Shown here one piece after another: positions 1 through 7,540 of a stretch of DNA of 64,000 nt; positions within the stretch are counted from its first letter, which is position 1, and each line of letters opens with the position of its first letter. The DNA is from a virus. Location: positions 45,316-109,315 of the IMG/VR virus record IMGVR_UViG_3300046096_000464; one strand, 5' to 3'. The notes beneath the pieces were generated by a model. It did not search any database. It was not told the DNA's origin and saw only the letters and a list, made by a program, of their open reading frames with translations. Both the position numbers and the translations under genes were made by a program.

Positions 1-825
1 AATACATTTGAGGGGAGATTATTCAGTAAAAAAAATAACGGCATAGAATCAATCACTGAGTTTGTAAGTACTACCGGAAATTTTATAGGTACAATAGATA
101 CGATACCCATTGGTAGAGGTACTGGAGGATTAGCAGGAAATATTAGAATAGGTATCGGAGCATTAGCAAATAATACAGGAAGTACCTCAAATATAGCGGT
201 AGGAACAAATGCACTAGCCAGTCTTAATGTGGTTAATACTGGCAATAATATTGGATTGGGACAGAATACCCTAACTGCCAATATTAGTGGTACGGATAAT
301 ATAGCAATAGGTACAGGCGCATTATCCGCCAATACAGTAAGTGGTGGTTTGGCAATAGGTGTCAATGCAGGTAGTAACAGTACTATTGGTGCGGGAAATA
401 TATTTTTGGGAAACAATACTACATTAGCTGCTGCTGCTAACACTAATTCAATCGTAATTGGCAATGGTACGGCTGGATTAGGTAATAATACTACTGTCAT
501 CGGGACTACTGCTACGACATTTACTAAATTGTGGGGAAAATTATCACTAGATAGTACAATTGTTACTGTTGCTGCTACTACATTTACTATTAATAAACCA
601 GCAGGAATTCTTCTTTGTTCTGTGGGCAACGCAATCATTACCGTAAATAATAGTTTGGTGACAGTTAATAGTATAGTGTCAGTACAGTTAAGAAATATTC
701 CTTCCCCGACTACTGCTGTTATCCGTAATGTGGTAGTCAATAATGGGTCATTTACCATCAACTTTGCGGCAACTCCTACAGTCACCCAACCAAGAATATC
801 ATTTATTGTTATTGAGACAATCTAA
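1..825 (+). CDS. Trimeric tail-fibre-like protein, 3' part (5' end outside window)
   Basis: The frame is open from base 1 to the stop at 823-825, so this is the C-terminal 274 residues of a longer protein. It is built of short Gly/Asn/Ala/Ile repeats such as NIAIGTGALSANTVSGG and LAIGVNAGSN, which resemble the head repeats of YadA-like trimeric adhesins and are also found in phage tail fibres. The last 90 residues lose the repeat and look like a beta-rich C-terminal knob ending in SFIVIETI. The likely role is a host-contacting fibre or virion decoration. An internal GTG at 229 is not the real start, because the repeats continue upstream of it. An iterated CTAGAATGCC-type element follows at about 843. 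The structural class is fairly sure; the receptor role is inferred. Confidence 0.6.
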   Translation, partial: NTFEGRLFSKKNNGIESITEFVSTTGNFIGTIDTIPIGRGTGGLAGNIRIGIGALANNTGSTSNIAVGTNALASLNVVNTGNNIGLGQNTLTANISGTDNIAIGTGALSANTVSGGLAIGVNAGSNSTIGAGNIFLGNNTTLAAAANTNSIVIGNGTAGLGNNTTVIGTTATTFTKLWGKLSLDSTIVTVAATTFTINKPAGILLCSVGNAIITVNNSLVTVNSIVSVQLRNIPSPTTAVIRNVVVNNGSFTINFAATPTVTQPRISFIVIETI

Positions 826-842
826 ATATACGCGGAGAGGGG

Positions 843-870
843 TCTAGACTGCCTTACAACGCACGAAAAC
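843..870 (+). promoter_or_regulatory. Iterated TCTAGA-TGCC-CAACGCACGA element
   Basis: This is one copy of a motif seen more than twenty times in the window, here TCTAGACTGCCTTACAACG followed by CACGAAAACT. It is followed by CCAAATATGACTACAAGTACCA, a degenerate form of the TATAAATATGACTACTAGTA block found upstream of virion genes. It lies about 60 bases before the gene at 929. The position suggests a late-promoter module, but the function is inferred. Confidence 0.5.
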
Positions 871-928
871 TCCAAATATGACTACAAGTACCAGATTACC
901 TAAATAATTAATATTAATAATAAAAATT

Positions 929-1432
929 ATGTCATTATTACAAACATTAGAAATAGTAGATTTGATTAGTAACAGTATTAATCAAATCTCTAACACCAAA
1001 ATTGCTTTATCGAATCAAGTCGATCAGTTACTAATCAAATTAGAACACCCAGATGTATTAAAATCGATTAGCAATGAAGAATTGCAACGATGTATCGATG
1101 TAATTAATGATGCTGGAGTAGTACTGAATAGAACTTATCCTAATAAAATTGTTCCTTACCCCCGCCCCATTGAATTTAAAAAATACTGTACTAATAAGGC
1201 GAACCCAGTATACACAGTGTATCAGAAAATTATGTATGCTGCTACTAAAGATCTGGCTAAATTCTCCGCATTATATATATTTTCCGAGTTGCTCTGGTAT
1301 GATGTGTATGAGGTGGATAGAGTTGAGCAATCTTTAAAGTACGTGTTATCATTAATTCCGCTTTCTTCCGAGGAATTACAGATAATGCAGTTAGCTTGTG
1401 ATAAGCATTATTTAAACATTAATTTAAGCTAA
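929..1432 (+). CDS. Hypothetical protein, 167 aa
   Basis: I do not recognise this protein. It starts at an ATG after the AT-rich leader AATAATAAAAATT and ends 51 bases before the next gene. The N-terminal 60 residues (SLLQTLEIVDLISNSINQIS) are predicted helical and amphipathic. The middle holds a Pro-rich stretch (NKIVPYPRPIEFKKY), and the C-terminal half looks all-helical. No signal peptide, membrane segment or metal site is visible. It lies with two further small + strand genes downstream of the tail-fibre gene, so a virion or late function is possible, but nothing in the sequence decides this. Confidence 0.7.
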   Translation: MSLLQTLEIVDLISNSINQISNTKIALSNQVDQLLIKLEHPDVLKSISNEELQRCIDVINDAGVVLNRTYPNKIVPYPRPIEFKKYCTNKANPVYTVYQKIMYAATKDLAKFSALYIFSELLWYDVYEVDRVEQSLKYVLSLIPLSSEELQIMQLACDKHYLNINLS

Positions 1433-1483
1433 TTTTTTGATTATAAATAATAATAATAATAATACAATTGCAAATAATATATC

Positions 1484-1729
1484 ATGAAATTACAAGAATT
1501 CCGCGATGACTTTCAATTACAACTACAACAAGTATCACAAAAAATTCAAGAATTGACTACTGAGTTGCAAGGCTTACAACAGCAAGCTTTGAAGCTTCAA
1601 GGGGCATGTGAGGCGGTAGATCTAATTGATCAAAATATGGATTTAGTAGTACCACAAGTAGTGGATTTTGAAGAACCATCCATTATTGATGTAGAATCCA
1701 CACCAATTAAACGAACTACTAAGAAATAA
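1484..1729 (+). CDS. Small Gln-rich coiled-coil protein, 81 aa
   Basis: I do not recognise the family. Residues 5-45 form a clear heptad coiled coil rich in Gln and Leu (FQLQLQQVSQKIQELTTELQ). An acidic stretch follows (VVDFEEPSIIDVES), then a basic tail PIKRTTKK. This layout suits a small oligomeric scaffold or assembly factor, which is inference only. The start ATG at 1484 follows TAATAATAATACAATTGC with no strong Shine-Dalgarno; a TTATAAATA late-promoter-like box lies about 40 bases upstream. The next gene starts 6 bases after the stop, so the two are probably cotranscribed. Confidence 0.7.
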   Translation: MKLQEFRDDFQLQLQQVSQKIQELTTELQGLQQQALKLQGACEAVDLIDQNMDLVVPQVVDFEEPSIIDVESTPIKRTTKK

Positions 1730-1734
1730 TAAAT

Positions 1735-1974
1735 ATGGATGTATCTAAACTGCTGGAATCTATTGATACTTTGTCTACTCAAGCCATGACCACAATTAGT
1801 AATACATTTGATAGTGCCGGAATTACTAATGACCAACTTGCTACTACAAGAATGGCAACTTGTGTTAATTGTCCTCATTTTGTATCATCTTCTGCCAAGT
1901 GTAGTATTTGTGGGTGCTACATGAAACTCAAATGTAGGTTAATTGGTGCAAAATGTCCAGAAAATTTGTGGTAA
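1735..1974 (+). CDS. Small putative zinc-binding protein, 79 aa
   Basis: The C-terminal half carries eight cysteines: CVNCPHF, then KCSICGCYMKLKC, then CPENLW. The CxxC...CxxC spacing suggests one zinc ribbon with extra ligands. The N-terminal 35 residues are helical (MDVSKLLESIDTLSTQAMTTIS). Small proteins with a CPENLW-like Cys-rich end occur in T4-like cyanophages, from memory and without a defined role. It is probably cotranscribed with the coiled-coil gene just upstream. Metal binding is inferred from the cysteine pattern. Confidence 0.7.
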   Translation: MDVSKLLESIDTLSTQAMTTISNTFDSAGITNDQLATTRMATCVNCPHFVSSSAKCSICGCYMKLKCRLIGAKCPENLW

Positions 1975-2133
1975 CTATTCCCTAATGTTCTCTCAGATGC
2001 CCCTAGAATGCCTTGTAAGGTCTTTTGGGGCATTTTGATATAAATCCATATTAAATTTAATACCATGTTGCTGTAGCCAATTCTCGTTAGACTTAATGTT
2101 ATTACAAATCTTTCAAAAGAAATATCAAAAAAG

Positions 2134-2165
2134 ATCGAATATCCTCTTGACATTCGATATTCGAT
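2134..2165. promoter_or_regulatory. Inverted repeat (putative operator) upstream of ParB-like gene
   Basis: ATCGAATATC at 2134-2143 and GATATTCGAT at 2156-2165 form perfect 10-bp arms around a 12-base spacer. A TTGACA hexamer (2147-2152) lies in the spacer, though no good -10 box follows at 17 bases. The site is 70 bases upstream of the ParB-like start, so an autoregulatory operator or a partition-type binding site is plausible. Confidence 0.45.
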
Positions 2166-2233
2166 AATGTTAGCTTTAGTGCATGGGGAAAACAAACACC
2201 CCAACTAACCACTAAACAGCTAAACGAAATTAT

Positions 2234-3463
2234 ATGTCAATCGAAGTCGTAAACCATACTACAGCAACAGCAACAGGTAAAGTAAAAAGTCCTTCTGCCT
2301 ACCTCAAATCTATTACAGACGCAAAGAAAATTGGCGAATTTTTCACAATTCCTTTATCAGCCTTAGAAATATACCCAAACTTCAACAAGCGCACTGACTA
2401 TAAACTCGATGAATTGAAATTATTTATTGAACAAAACAGTGTTAGTGCATTACCAGCTATCAAGCTAATGTATATCGATGGCAAATTGTATGTAGAAGAA
2501 GGGCATCGGCGACAAAAAGCTTGTGTTGAACTGGACTTGCCCCCAGAAACCCCAATCAAAGTATTTATTGGGGAACCATCATCTTCCGCAGAAAGACTAG
2601 CGCGCCAAATTTCCAGTAATTCTGGGGAGAAATATAATTTTGTAGAGATGGTGGCGGTGGTTAAAGAGTTGATTCAAAAGGAAGGTATGACCCAGACTCA
2701 AGTAGCCAAGATGATTGGTAAAACTCAAGGTTCTGTAAGTCAGATGTCTTTGTTCTTCAATTACAGCAATCTCTTGCTGCTCGAAATTCAACATGGTTCC
2801 ATCAAGTATACACGAGTAATGGAATTACAAAAATCTGGTTATACCGAAGAACAGATTTTAGAAGTAATCAAGAAAAGTACTCATAATTCTACTTCAGATA
2901 AAGCACCAGTACCACCAATAAATCCTGATTCTGATAAATTAAACCAATTGTTAGGCGACGATCATCCGATAGATGATAAAAATACATCTGGTGGTAAGCG
3001 GAAAGGTAGTAAATCTGGTGGTAAGCAGAAAGGTAGTAAATCTGGGGGTACGCGGAAAGGGGATGAACCCGTAGAAGAGGATCTGATTAATGCGGAATCC
3101 CTAGAAAACCCAGAAGAGGATCTGATTAATGCGGAATCCCTAGAAAACTCAGAAGAGGATCTGATTAATGCGGAATCCCTAGAAAACTCAGAAGAGGATC
3201 TGATTAATGCGGAATCCCTAGAAAACTCAGAAGATTATGATGACGAAGAACTAAAAAAAGCGGTAATACTCAAAGATAGCGGTGTTGCTCCCAATAAACC
3301 AACTGCAACAGAGACTAGTATTAAAAAAGTTAATGTAAAATTGGTGTTGGTCAATTTCTTCATTGATGCCAAGATTGTTGATAATGGCGATGGTACTGTT
3401 TCATACAACATCACCCAAGAACAGCACGCTGAGTTTCAGCGTAATTGTATGAATATCCAGTAA
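2234..3463 (+). CDS. ParB/Spo0J-like DNA-binding protein with acidic tandem-repeat linker
   Basis: Residues about 35-120 resemble a ParB/sulfiredoxin-fold N-terminal domain: IPLSALEIYPNFNKR, then LYVEEGHRRQKACVEL, which matches the GHRR motif. Residues 125-215 form a KorB/Spo0J-like helix-turn-helix (MTQTQVAKMIGKTQGSVSQM). A basic Gly/Lys/Ser repeat (GGKRKGSKS and two variants) follows, then four copies of a 13-residue acidic repeat (EEDLINAESLENS). The C-terminal domain of about 70 residues (VNVKLVLVNFF...YNITQEQHAEF) is unrecognised. ParB-like phage proteins act in DNA partition, nuclease or regulatory roles; which applies here is unknown. A perfect inverted repeat lies just upstream. Confidence 0.75.
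   Translation: MSIEVVNHTTATATGKVKSPSAYLKSITDAKKIGEFFTIPLSALEIYPNFNKRTDYKLDELKLFIEQNSVSALPAIKLMYIDGKLYVEEGHRRQKACVELDLPPETPIKVFIGEPSSSAERLARQISSNSGEKYNFVEMVAVVKELIQKEGMTQTQVAKMIGKTQGSVSQMSLFFNYSNLLLLEIQHGSIKYTRVMELQKSGYTEEQILEVIKKSTHNSTSDKAPVPPINPDSDKLNQLLGDDHPIDDKNTSGGKRKGSKSGGKQKGSKSGGTRKGDEPVEEDLINAESLENPEEDLINAESLENSEEDLINAESLENSEEDLINAESLENSEDYDDEELKKAVILKDSGVAPNKPTATETSIKKVNVKLVLVNFFIDAKIVDNGDGTVSYNITQEQHAEFQRNCMNIQ
3074..3229 (+). repeat. Four tandem copies of a 39-bp coding repeat
   Basis: The unit GAAGAGGATCTGATTAATGC... is repeated four times almost without change; the only visible difference is CCA/TCA at a unit end. Each unit encodes EEDLINAESLENS (first copy ...ENP). The near-perfect DNA identity implies recent expansion by slippage or recombination. 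It is preceded by three 27-bp GGKRKGSKS-type units at about 2989-3069. Confidence 0.9.
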
Positions 3464-3558
3464 TTTAATAAGGGAACGCTTGATACCGATCCCTTTAATG
3501 ACAAGAAGGTATTAAGTCAAACTACTTCAATTTTAACCTTTTTTTAACCATTTACTAC

Positions 3559-3588
3559 TTGACTTATTAACGTCGTATGTACTATACT
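3559..3588 (+). promoter_or_regulatory. Sigma70-like promoter
   Basis: TTGACT at 3559-3564 and TATACT at 3583-3588 are separated by 18 bases. Transcription would begin near 3595, which makes the ATG at 3596 essentially leaderless and favours the downstream ATG at 3644. Confidence 0.55.
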
Positions 3589-3643
3589 AACTGTAATGAG
3601 TCTAAAACTCACGTCTTCTAACCCAAACAAGGAATATCGAAAC

Positions 3644-3862
3644 ATGAACGCTAAAGATATGATCATTTCATCGGTAGACTCTAATGGAGATGTCACTATT
3701 CTTGCCACTAAGTACGATCCCACAATTCTCCACCCTATCACGGTGTTTGCCAACACTGGATTTTACGGGTGGATTCTAAAAATCCACGACAACAAAACTA
3801 CGATTAATAATGATGCTCCTACCAGCATCTTAAATCGAGTATATAACTTAATCACTTGGTAG
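3644..3862 (+). CDS. Hypothetical protein, 72 aa
   Basis: I do not recognise this protein. I chose ATG 3644 (MNAKDMIISSVDS) because AAGGA lies about 10 bases before it and the promoter at 3559-3588 would start transcription at about 3595. An in-frame ATG at 3596 would add 16 residues. The product looks like a small beta-rich fold (GDVTILATKYDPTILHPITVFANTGFYGWILKIHD). It has its own promoter and is followed by a strong inverted repeat, so it looks like a single-gene transcription unit. It could be an early host-interaction protein, which is only a guess from its size and promoter. Confidence 0.6.
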   Translation: MNAKDMIISSVDSNGDVTILATKYDPTILHPITVFANTGFYGWILKIHDNKTTINNDAPTSILNRVYNLITW

Positions 3863-3878
3863 ATTCTATGTCCAATCC

Positions 3879-3910
3879 AACTAAGTCCACACATTTGTGT
3901 GGACTTAGTT
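3879..3910 (+). terminator. 14-bp perfect stem-loop
   Basis: AACTAAGTCCACAC and GTGTGGACTTAGTT pair perfectly around the loop ATTT, 17 bases after the preceding stop. There is no strong T-run behind it, so it may be a terminator, an mRNA-end stabiliser or a binding palindrome. Confidence 0.5.
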
Positions 3911-3963
3911 GATGCTACTTTAGTATTATAAACTTTCTTCTCTGTTTCTGTTTACCCACTTCA

Positions 3964-3998
3964 AAAAAAAAATATAACTAAAAAGTTATCTTTTTTTT
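3964..3998. terminator. Bidirectional A/T-flanked hairpin
   Basis: A run of A's, ATAACT, AAAA, AGTTAT and a run of T's form a symmetrical hairpin with an A-tract on one side and a T-tract on the other. This is the form of a bidirectional intrinsic terminator. Confidence 0.5.
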
Positions 3999-4069
3999 GT
4001 TATTGGGATAAGCCAATTATGCTCTCAGATCCGTCTAGAGTGCCCCTCAACGCACGAAAACTAGAATAA

Positions 4070-4147
4070 TGACTTACTATATCAAATTACAGCTGTCGTG
4101 CCTTACAGAGCATTCTAGAGGGATATTAAATTTGATATAGTAAGTCA
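4070..4147. repeat. Long inverted repeat enclosing opposed iterated motifs
   Basis: TGACTTACTATATCAAATT (4070-4088) is exactly inverted at 4129-4147. The interval carries an inverted copy of the iterated element (GTGCCTTACAGAGCATTCTAGAGG), and a direct copy lies just outside (GTCTAGAGTGCCCCTCAACG from 4033). Two opposed promoter-like modules have therefore been joined here. The stretch 4150-4197 shows only the start of the next cassette leader. Confidence 0.7.
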
Positions 4148-4197
4148 TCATATTAATATTGGGATATCCGCCATTGTGCTTAATCTGTTAAAATGGC

Positions 4198-4226
4198 TTG
4201 CAATTAGATCGGATTAGTGAGATAGT
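4198..4226 (+). promoter_or_regulatory. Cassette promoter TTGCAA-17-GATAGT
   Basis: TTGCAA (4198-4203) and GATAGT (4221-4226) are 17 bases apart inside a block (GCTTGCAATTAGATCGGATT) that recurs near 7748, 9993, 11473 and 13864. The recurrence upstream of unrelated genes supports a promoter role, although the -10 box is not the T4 late type. Confidence 0.5.
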
Positions 4227-4257
4227 TAAAACAGTTAAACAAGACAACCAAAATAAT

Positions 4258-4350
4258 ATGACATATCTTGAATTATACGATGTATTACACAAGCTGTTCC
4301 CAGATCTGGTAGGAGAACTCAACAATCTAGATTATCGGAGATTTGGGTAA
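4258..4350 (+). pseudogene. 5' stub of a small cassette gene cut by the TnpB element
   Basis: ATG 4258 follows a cassette leader and the promoter at 4198-4226. It encodes MTYLELYDVLHKLFPDLVGE and about ten more residues before a stop at 4348-4350. The last codons (YRRFG) lie in sequence shared with the left end of the IS copy at 49.4 kb, so the original gene was interrupted at about 4332 and its 3' part is lost or lies beyond the element. I could not identify a continuation after 5675. Confidence 0.5.
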
Positions 4351-4674
4351 AAACCCCGTCCTGAAGGACGGCTTTCTTCTAATTGCTCCTTGACTTTCTA
4401 TATTTTCTCCGCTATACTATATACATATCCCATTAATCAATACAATGCTTTCTCGCTATAATTATCGATTTTATCCAACTCCTCACCAACAGTTGCGCCT
4501 TGCGCATACTTTTGGTTGCTGTCGTTTTGTTTATAATCATATTTTAGCGATTATTAAATCTAATACTCTCAAATTTACTTCTGCTTACGATCTAATTAAA
4601 CTTGTTACTTTACTTAAATCTGAGCACACTTTTCTGAAAGATGTCTCGTCTGTTGCTCTTCAACAATCTGTTTC
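4332..4674 (+). mobile_element. IS200/IS605-type element, left end and 5' part of tnpB
   Basis: The left boundary is set by TTATCGGAGATTTGGGTAAA, which is also the left end of the short related element at 49299-49412. A hairpin CCGTCCTGAAGGACGG follows at about 4357-4372, typical of subterminal IS605 structures. The whole element runs from 4332 to about 5674 (right end GGGAGGTATGTCAA). It carries only tnpB; no Y1 transposase (tnpA) is present, so mobility would need help in trans. Confidence 0.7.
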
Positions 4675-5581
4675 TAATTTAGGTAGTTCGTTTAAAAACT
4701 TTTTTGATTCCCTGAAAGGGAAACGCAAAGGTCAAAAAATAGGTTTCCCTAAATTTAAAAAACGTACTAATTCTCAAAGTTGTACATTTCAATCTAATGG
4801 GTATCAATTACTAGCAAATGGCGAAATATCTATAGCTAAAATCGGTACGATTAAACCTATATATTCTCGCGAATTGCCTTCTACCCCTACTTCTTGCACG
4901 ATTACTAAAGATTGTGCAGATAGATATTTTATCAGTTTTGTCGTACAAGTAGAACCAGTACAAATATATAGCGAATCACCGAGTATCGGTATCGATTTAG
5001 GTATTCAAACTTTTGCTATTTGTTCTGATGGGACTGCATATAAATCTCCTAATACCTATAATAAACTCTATGACAAGATTGCTAAAGCACAACATAAACA
5101 TGCTAAGTCACAACCAGGATCTAAACGTAGAAACAATCTTAGGCTTTCGATAGCAAAATTACATAACAAAATTACTGATATTCGTAAGGATTTCCATCAT
5201 AAAGTAAGTACTTTAATTTGCAGCAAAAACCAAACTGTAAGTTTAGAACATCTGAATGTAAAAGGAATGCTTGCTAATCGAAAATTGTCGAAAGCAATAA
5301 GTAGACAAGGGTGGAGTAATTTTGTAGTACTAATTAAAGCTAAATGTGATAAATTTGGGAGAGAATTTGTACAGATAGGGAGATTCTATCCAAGCAGTCA
5401 GATATGTAACGAGTGTGGATACCGATGGGGTTCGCTAGACTTGTCCATAAGGACGATTAAATGCGAAAGATGCGGAGTAATACACGATAGAGACATAAAT
5501 GCAGCAAAGAATATAGATAAAGTCGGCATCGGTCATGGGCACGACTATAAATGTGCGGTGAGAGCAGGTAAGACTAGATAG
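4445..5581 (+). CDS. tnpB: TnpB RNA-guided nuclease of an IS200/IS605-family element
   Basis: This 378-residue protein has the full TnpB layout. The N-terminal region (YNYRFYPTPHQQLRLAHTFG, then CRFVYNHIL) is the classic OrfB start. The RuvC motifs are GIDLGIQTFAI (Asp, about residue 183), SLEHLNVKGM (Glu, about 265) and HDRDINAAKNI (Asp, about 350), with a zinc finger CNECG...CERCG between the last two. All catalytic and zinc residues are present, so the nuclease looks intact. TnpB proteins cut DNA guided by an omega RNA made from the element's right end, which helps the element persist. The gene lies between recognisable left and right ends and has no tnpA partner. A small phage gene is broken at the left junction. 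Confidence 0.92.
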   Translation: MLSRYNYRFYPTPHQQLRLAHTFGCCRFVYNHILAIIKSNTLKFTSAYDLIKLVTLLKSEHTFLKDVSSVALQQSVSNLGSSFKNFFDSLKGKRKGQKIGFPKFKKRTNSQSCTFQSNGYQLLANGEISIAKIGTIKPIYSRELPSTPTSCTITKDCADRYFISFVVQVEPVQIYSESPSIGIDLGIQTFAICSDGTAYKSPNTYNKLYDKIAKAQHKHAKSQPGSKRRNNLRLSIAKLHNKITDIRKDFHHKVSTLICSKNQTVSLEHLNVKGMLANRKLSKAISRQGWSNFVVLIKAKCDKFGREFVQIGRFYPSSQICNECGYRWGSLDLSIRTIKCERCGVIHDRDINAAKNIDKVGIGHGHDYKCAVRAGKTR

Positions 5582-5674
5582 TAACCCTTACGGGGTAATT
5601 GTGTAGCAATTGTTCTGAGAAACGCAAAGGAATCCCTGAGAGAAGCGATGCTTTAGCACAGGGAGGTATGTCAA
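5582..5674 (+). ncRNA. Putative omega RNA 3' region / right end of TnpB element
   Basis: The sequence from the tnpB stop to GGGAGGTATGTCAA is conserved, with few changes, in the short element at 49299-49412 (CCTTACGGGGTAATT, AGCAATTGTTCTGAGAAACG, GAAGCGATGCTTTAGCACAG). In TnpB systems the right end encodes the guide-RNA scaffold, and the guide is the host sequence just after it, here beginning ATCTAACACAAATATCTG. Conservation outside any coding frame supports a structured RNA or transposition end; expression is inferred. Confidence 0.55.
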
Positions 5675-5749
5675 ATCTAACACAAATATCTGTATTAACA
5701 TTGAGGTTAGTATAGTAAGTTGAATAACATTCCTACCAGGCACATATTA

Positions 5750-6256
5750 ATGTCATTCCCCAAAAATTGTTATCGAATTCGCGCTACCGTACCATCATTC
5801 GGCACTCATCTAATTTCGGAATTACAAGAATTTTTTAATATTACCAGAGACATAATAAAAGCAGATCTATTACATTATGTCACAAATATTAAAAAAGAAT
5901 ACGAATTTATGCGGTTTAGTATATCAGAAATAGCCGAAGATGGCTATGATGAACAATTTAGTATTATAAAATATTTCAAGTTAGATGACGACAATCGAGT
6001 AATTTATGTAAAAGAATTATTCAATGATCCGCAAGCTATAATAGATTTTGCGGATAATACGATAGGTGTAACCGAGTTAGTAGATACACTTGCTGAGGTT
6101 CTATATAGGTATATTTCCATACCACCAAAATTATTACTTTTTGTTGAGTATTTGAATGAAAATGAGTATTACACAATGTTTCCTTGGGAAACATTGTCAG
6201 AGTATTTTATTCGGCACCATCATATACTAGACCGATATCATTTAACTAGTAAATAA
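5750..6256 (+). CDS. Hypothetical acidic protein, 168 aa
   Basis: I do not recognise this protein. I take ATG 5750 (MSFPKNCYRIRATV) rather than the in-frame TTG at 5720. It is rich in Asp, Glu, Ile and aromatic residues (AEDGYDEQFSIIKYFKLDDDNR) and has no visible membrane segment or metal site. It is the first complete gene after the TnpB element and opens the 10-kb block of small + strand orphans. Because the element lies between it and the cassette leader at 4198-4260, its original promoter may have been displaced. Confidence 0.65.
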   Translation: MSFPKNCYRIRATVPSFGTHLISELQEFFNITRDIIKADLLHYVTNIKKEYEFMRFSISEIAEDGYDEQFSIIKYFKLDDDNRVIYVKELFNDPQAIIDFADNTIGVTELVDTLAEVLYRYISIPPKLLLFVEYLNENEYYTMFPWETLSEYFIRHHHILDRYHLTSK

Positions 6257-6354
6257 ACAAACATTCCTCAAAATAGCCTATAGACAATTCAGAACGGATC
6301 GAATAAAATACTATATGAGTTGAGCAAACATAATTCTACCAAAATGGAACTAAA

Positions 6355-6672
6355 ATGAATTACAGAATTTTAATTAAACCAGAGTATGATGGCGATACCG
6401 ATCCTGGGCAGTTTGGGGATTGTACCGACGAAACTGTCCAATGGATTAAGGAACAATTATGGAATAATAATGTTTGGGCATGGTGTACCGTCACAGTTAG
6501 TATAGATTTTCCATATTTGGGGATTTTTTTGAGTGAGTCAATTCGTACATGTAGTTATGAGTCAGAAGAGGACTTCAAAAACAGTAGATGCTACGATAGT
6601 ATGGTGGTTATGCTCAAACAACGTGTAGTGGATGCGTGTACCATACTCACAAACGAACTGGTAATACAATAA
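6355..6672 (+). CDS. Hypothetical protein, 105 aa
   Basis: I do not recognise this protein. It begins MNYRILIKPEYDGDTDPGQF, is acidic, and contains several Trp/Cys pairs (WIKEQLWNNNVWAWCTVTVS). The end is more helical (VVMLKQRVVDACTILTNEL). It lies between two other small genes with no overlap. The TCAGCTATGATGTAAACATA box that marks the cassette leaders begins right after its stop. Confidence 0.65.
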   Translation: MNYRILIKPEYDGDTDPGQFGDCTDETVQWIKEQLWNNNVWAWCTVTVSIDFPYLGIFLSESIRTCSYESEEDFKNSRCYDSMVVMLKQRVVDACTILTNELVIQ

Positions 6673-6729
6673 TCAGCTATGATGTAAACATACTTAATTA
6701 GACCTAAACTATGTATGACGGGATAAAAA

Positions 6730-6879
6730 ATGAAAATTATTAATTGTGTAGTAGCGTGGATTGATTGGAGATTGTCTGATATACAGTGCGGATTTTGCAA
6801 AATTAAGTGGAAATATCAAGTCTGGAACTTGACTATTATAAAAAGGGACAATTTGGGTAGTTTGTTTGACTACATGTAA
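6730..6879 (+). CDS. Very small Trp/Lys-rich ORF, 49 aa
   Basis: This short frame runs MKIINCVVAWIDWRLSDIQC to LGSLFDYM. It is supported by its place: the leader box ATGATGTAAACATACT precedes it by about 45 bases, as for neighbouring cassette genes, and another leader hairpin begins 8 bases after its stop. It has four Trp and three Cys in 49 residues and a net positive charge, unlike its acidic neighbours. It could also be a decayed fragment of a longer gene. Confidence 0.4.
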   Translation: MKIINCVVAWIDWRLSDIQCGFCKIKWKYQVWNLTIIKRDNLGSLFDYM

Positions 6880-6886
6880 GTCAATT

Positions 6887-6917
6887 GGCGGATAGACAAC
6901 CATAGAATCTATCCGCT
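6887..6917 (+). promoter_or_regulatory. Cassette leader hairpin (GGCGGATAGA / TCTATCCGCT)
   Basis: The arms at 6887-6896 and 6908-6917 pair and are followed by ATGATGTAAACATACT, then AGAGGTTAATAAC and the start codon at 6951. The same layout with different but still pairing arms occurs at 8127, 8528, 8877 and 10313. Confidence 0.6.
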
Positions 6918-6950
6918 ATGATGTAAACATACTAAATAGAGGTTAATAAC

Positions 6951-7514
6951 ATGACGGACACAAAAGTAGTTTTGCTTCTTTTCTTTTCTGGCACATACGA
7001 CACTATATGGGCACCACCATATCCTACAGACGACAATGGTGACGAACTATTAGGCGATCTAGACTTTGGATTATATATGAATTATATATCACACGGTATT
7101 ACATTAGAAGTAGACAAATTGCTACCATTTGCTGATGGGGATGTAGTATTTCAGTCGTGTCACGTACCAAAAGAATACAATAGTGTCACTGACACTATTA
7201 TAGTGACATTAAAGAACTACCGAAATAACATAAATTATCTACGTGGATATGCAGCATATCACAAAAAATACTTCCAAAAGTATCTCAACAGTAATTTTAA
7301 ATCCTGTGATGGATTTATTTCATACTACTCTGATAATTATGATTTTTGGGCACAACAATATTCTGAAGATCTTGATGAAGTGGAAGTTGGAACATACTTG
7401 TCATTCTATCTGATAAGTGAAGTATCTGTAGATTTGAACGAATACATTTTTGATTCAGTGGCTACAGATGTAAGAGAATGGGTATCGGACAACTTCACTT
7501 ATGAGTCTGAATAG
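6951..7514 (+). CDS. Hypothetical acidic protein, 187 aa
   Basis: I do not recognise this protein. It has a well-placed start: AGAGG lies 11 bases before the ATG, behind a leader hairpin. It is strongly acidic and rich in Tyr and Asp (PPYPTDDNGDELLGDLDFGL; SYYSDNYDFWAQQYSEDLDE). No signal peptide or known motif is visible. The gene is followed by a palindromic ATTATTAAATTTAATAAT element and a good intrinsic terminator, so it closes a transcription unit. Small acidic proteins like this are common among phage early host-takeover genes; that role is inferred only. Confidence 0.68.
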   Translation: MTDTKVVLLLFFSGTYDTIWAPPYPTDDNGDELLGDLDFGLYMNYISHGITLEVDKLLPFADGDVVFQSCHVPKEYNSVTDTIIVTLKNYRNNINYLRGYAAYHKKYFQKYLNSNFKSCDGFISYYSDNYDFWAQQYSEDLDEVEVGTYLSFYLISEVSVDLNEYIFDSVATDVREWVSDNFTYESE

Positions 7515-7520
7515 ACTACA

Positions 7521-7538
7521 ATTATTAAATTTAATAAT
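7521..7538. repeat. Iterated palindrome ATTATTAAATTTAATAAT (example copy)
   Basis: This perfect 18-bp palindrome occurs, complete or with one or two end changes, about 25 times in the window. Copies lie near 9791, 11232, 13352, 16619, 19111, 22160, 23190, 24171, 27648, 31567, 34200, 38788, 43467, 48340, 50462, 53519, 57956, 58002, 60984 and 63267. It is found beside terminators, directly before start codons and inside genes. Confidence 0.9.
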
Positions 7539-7540
7539 CT

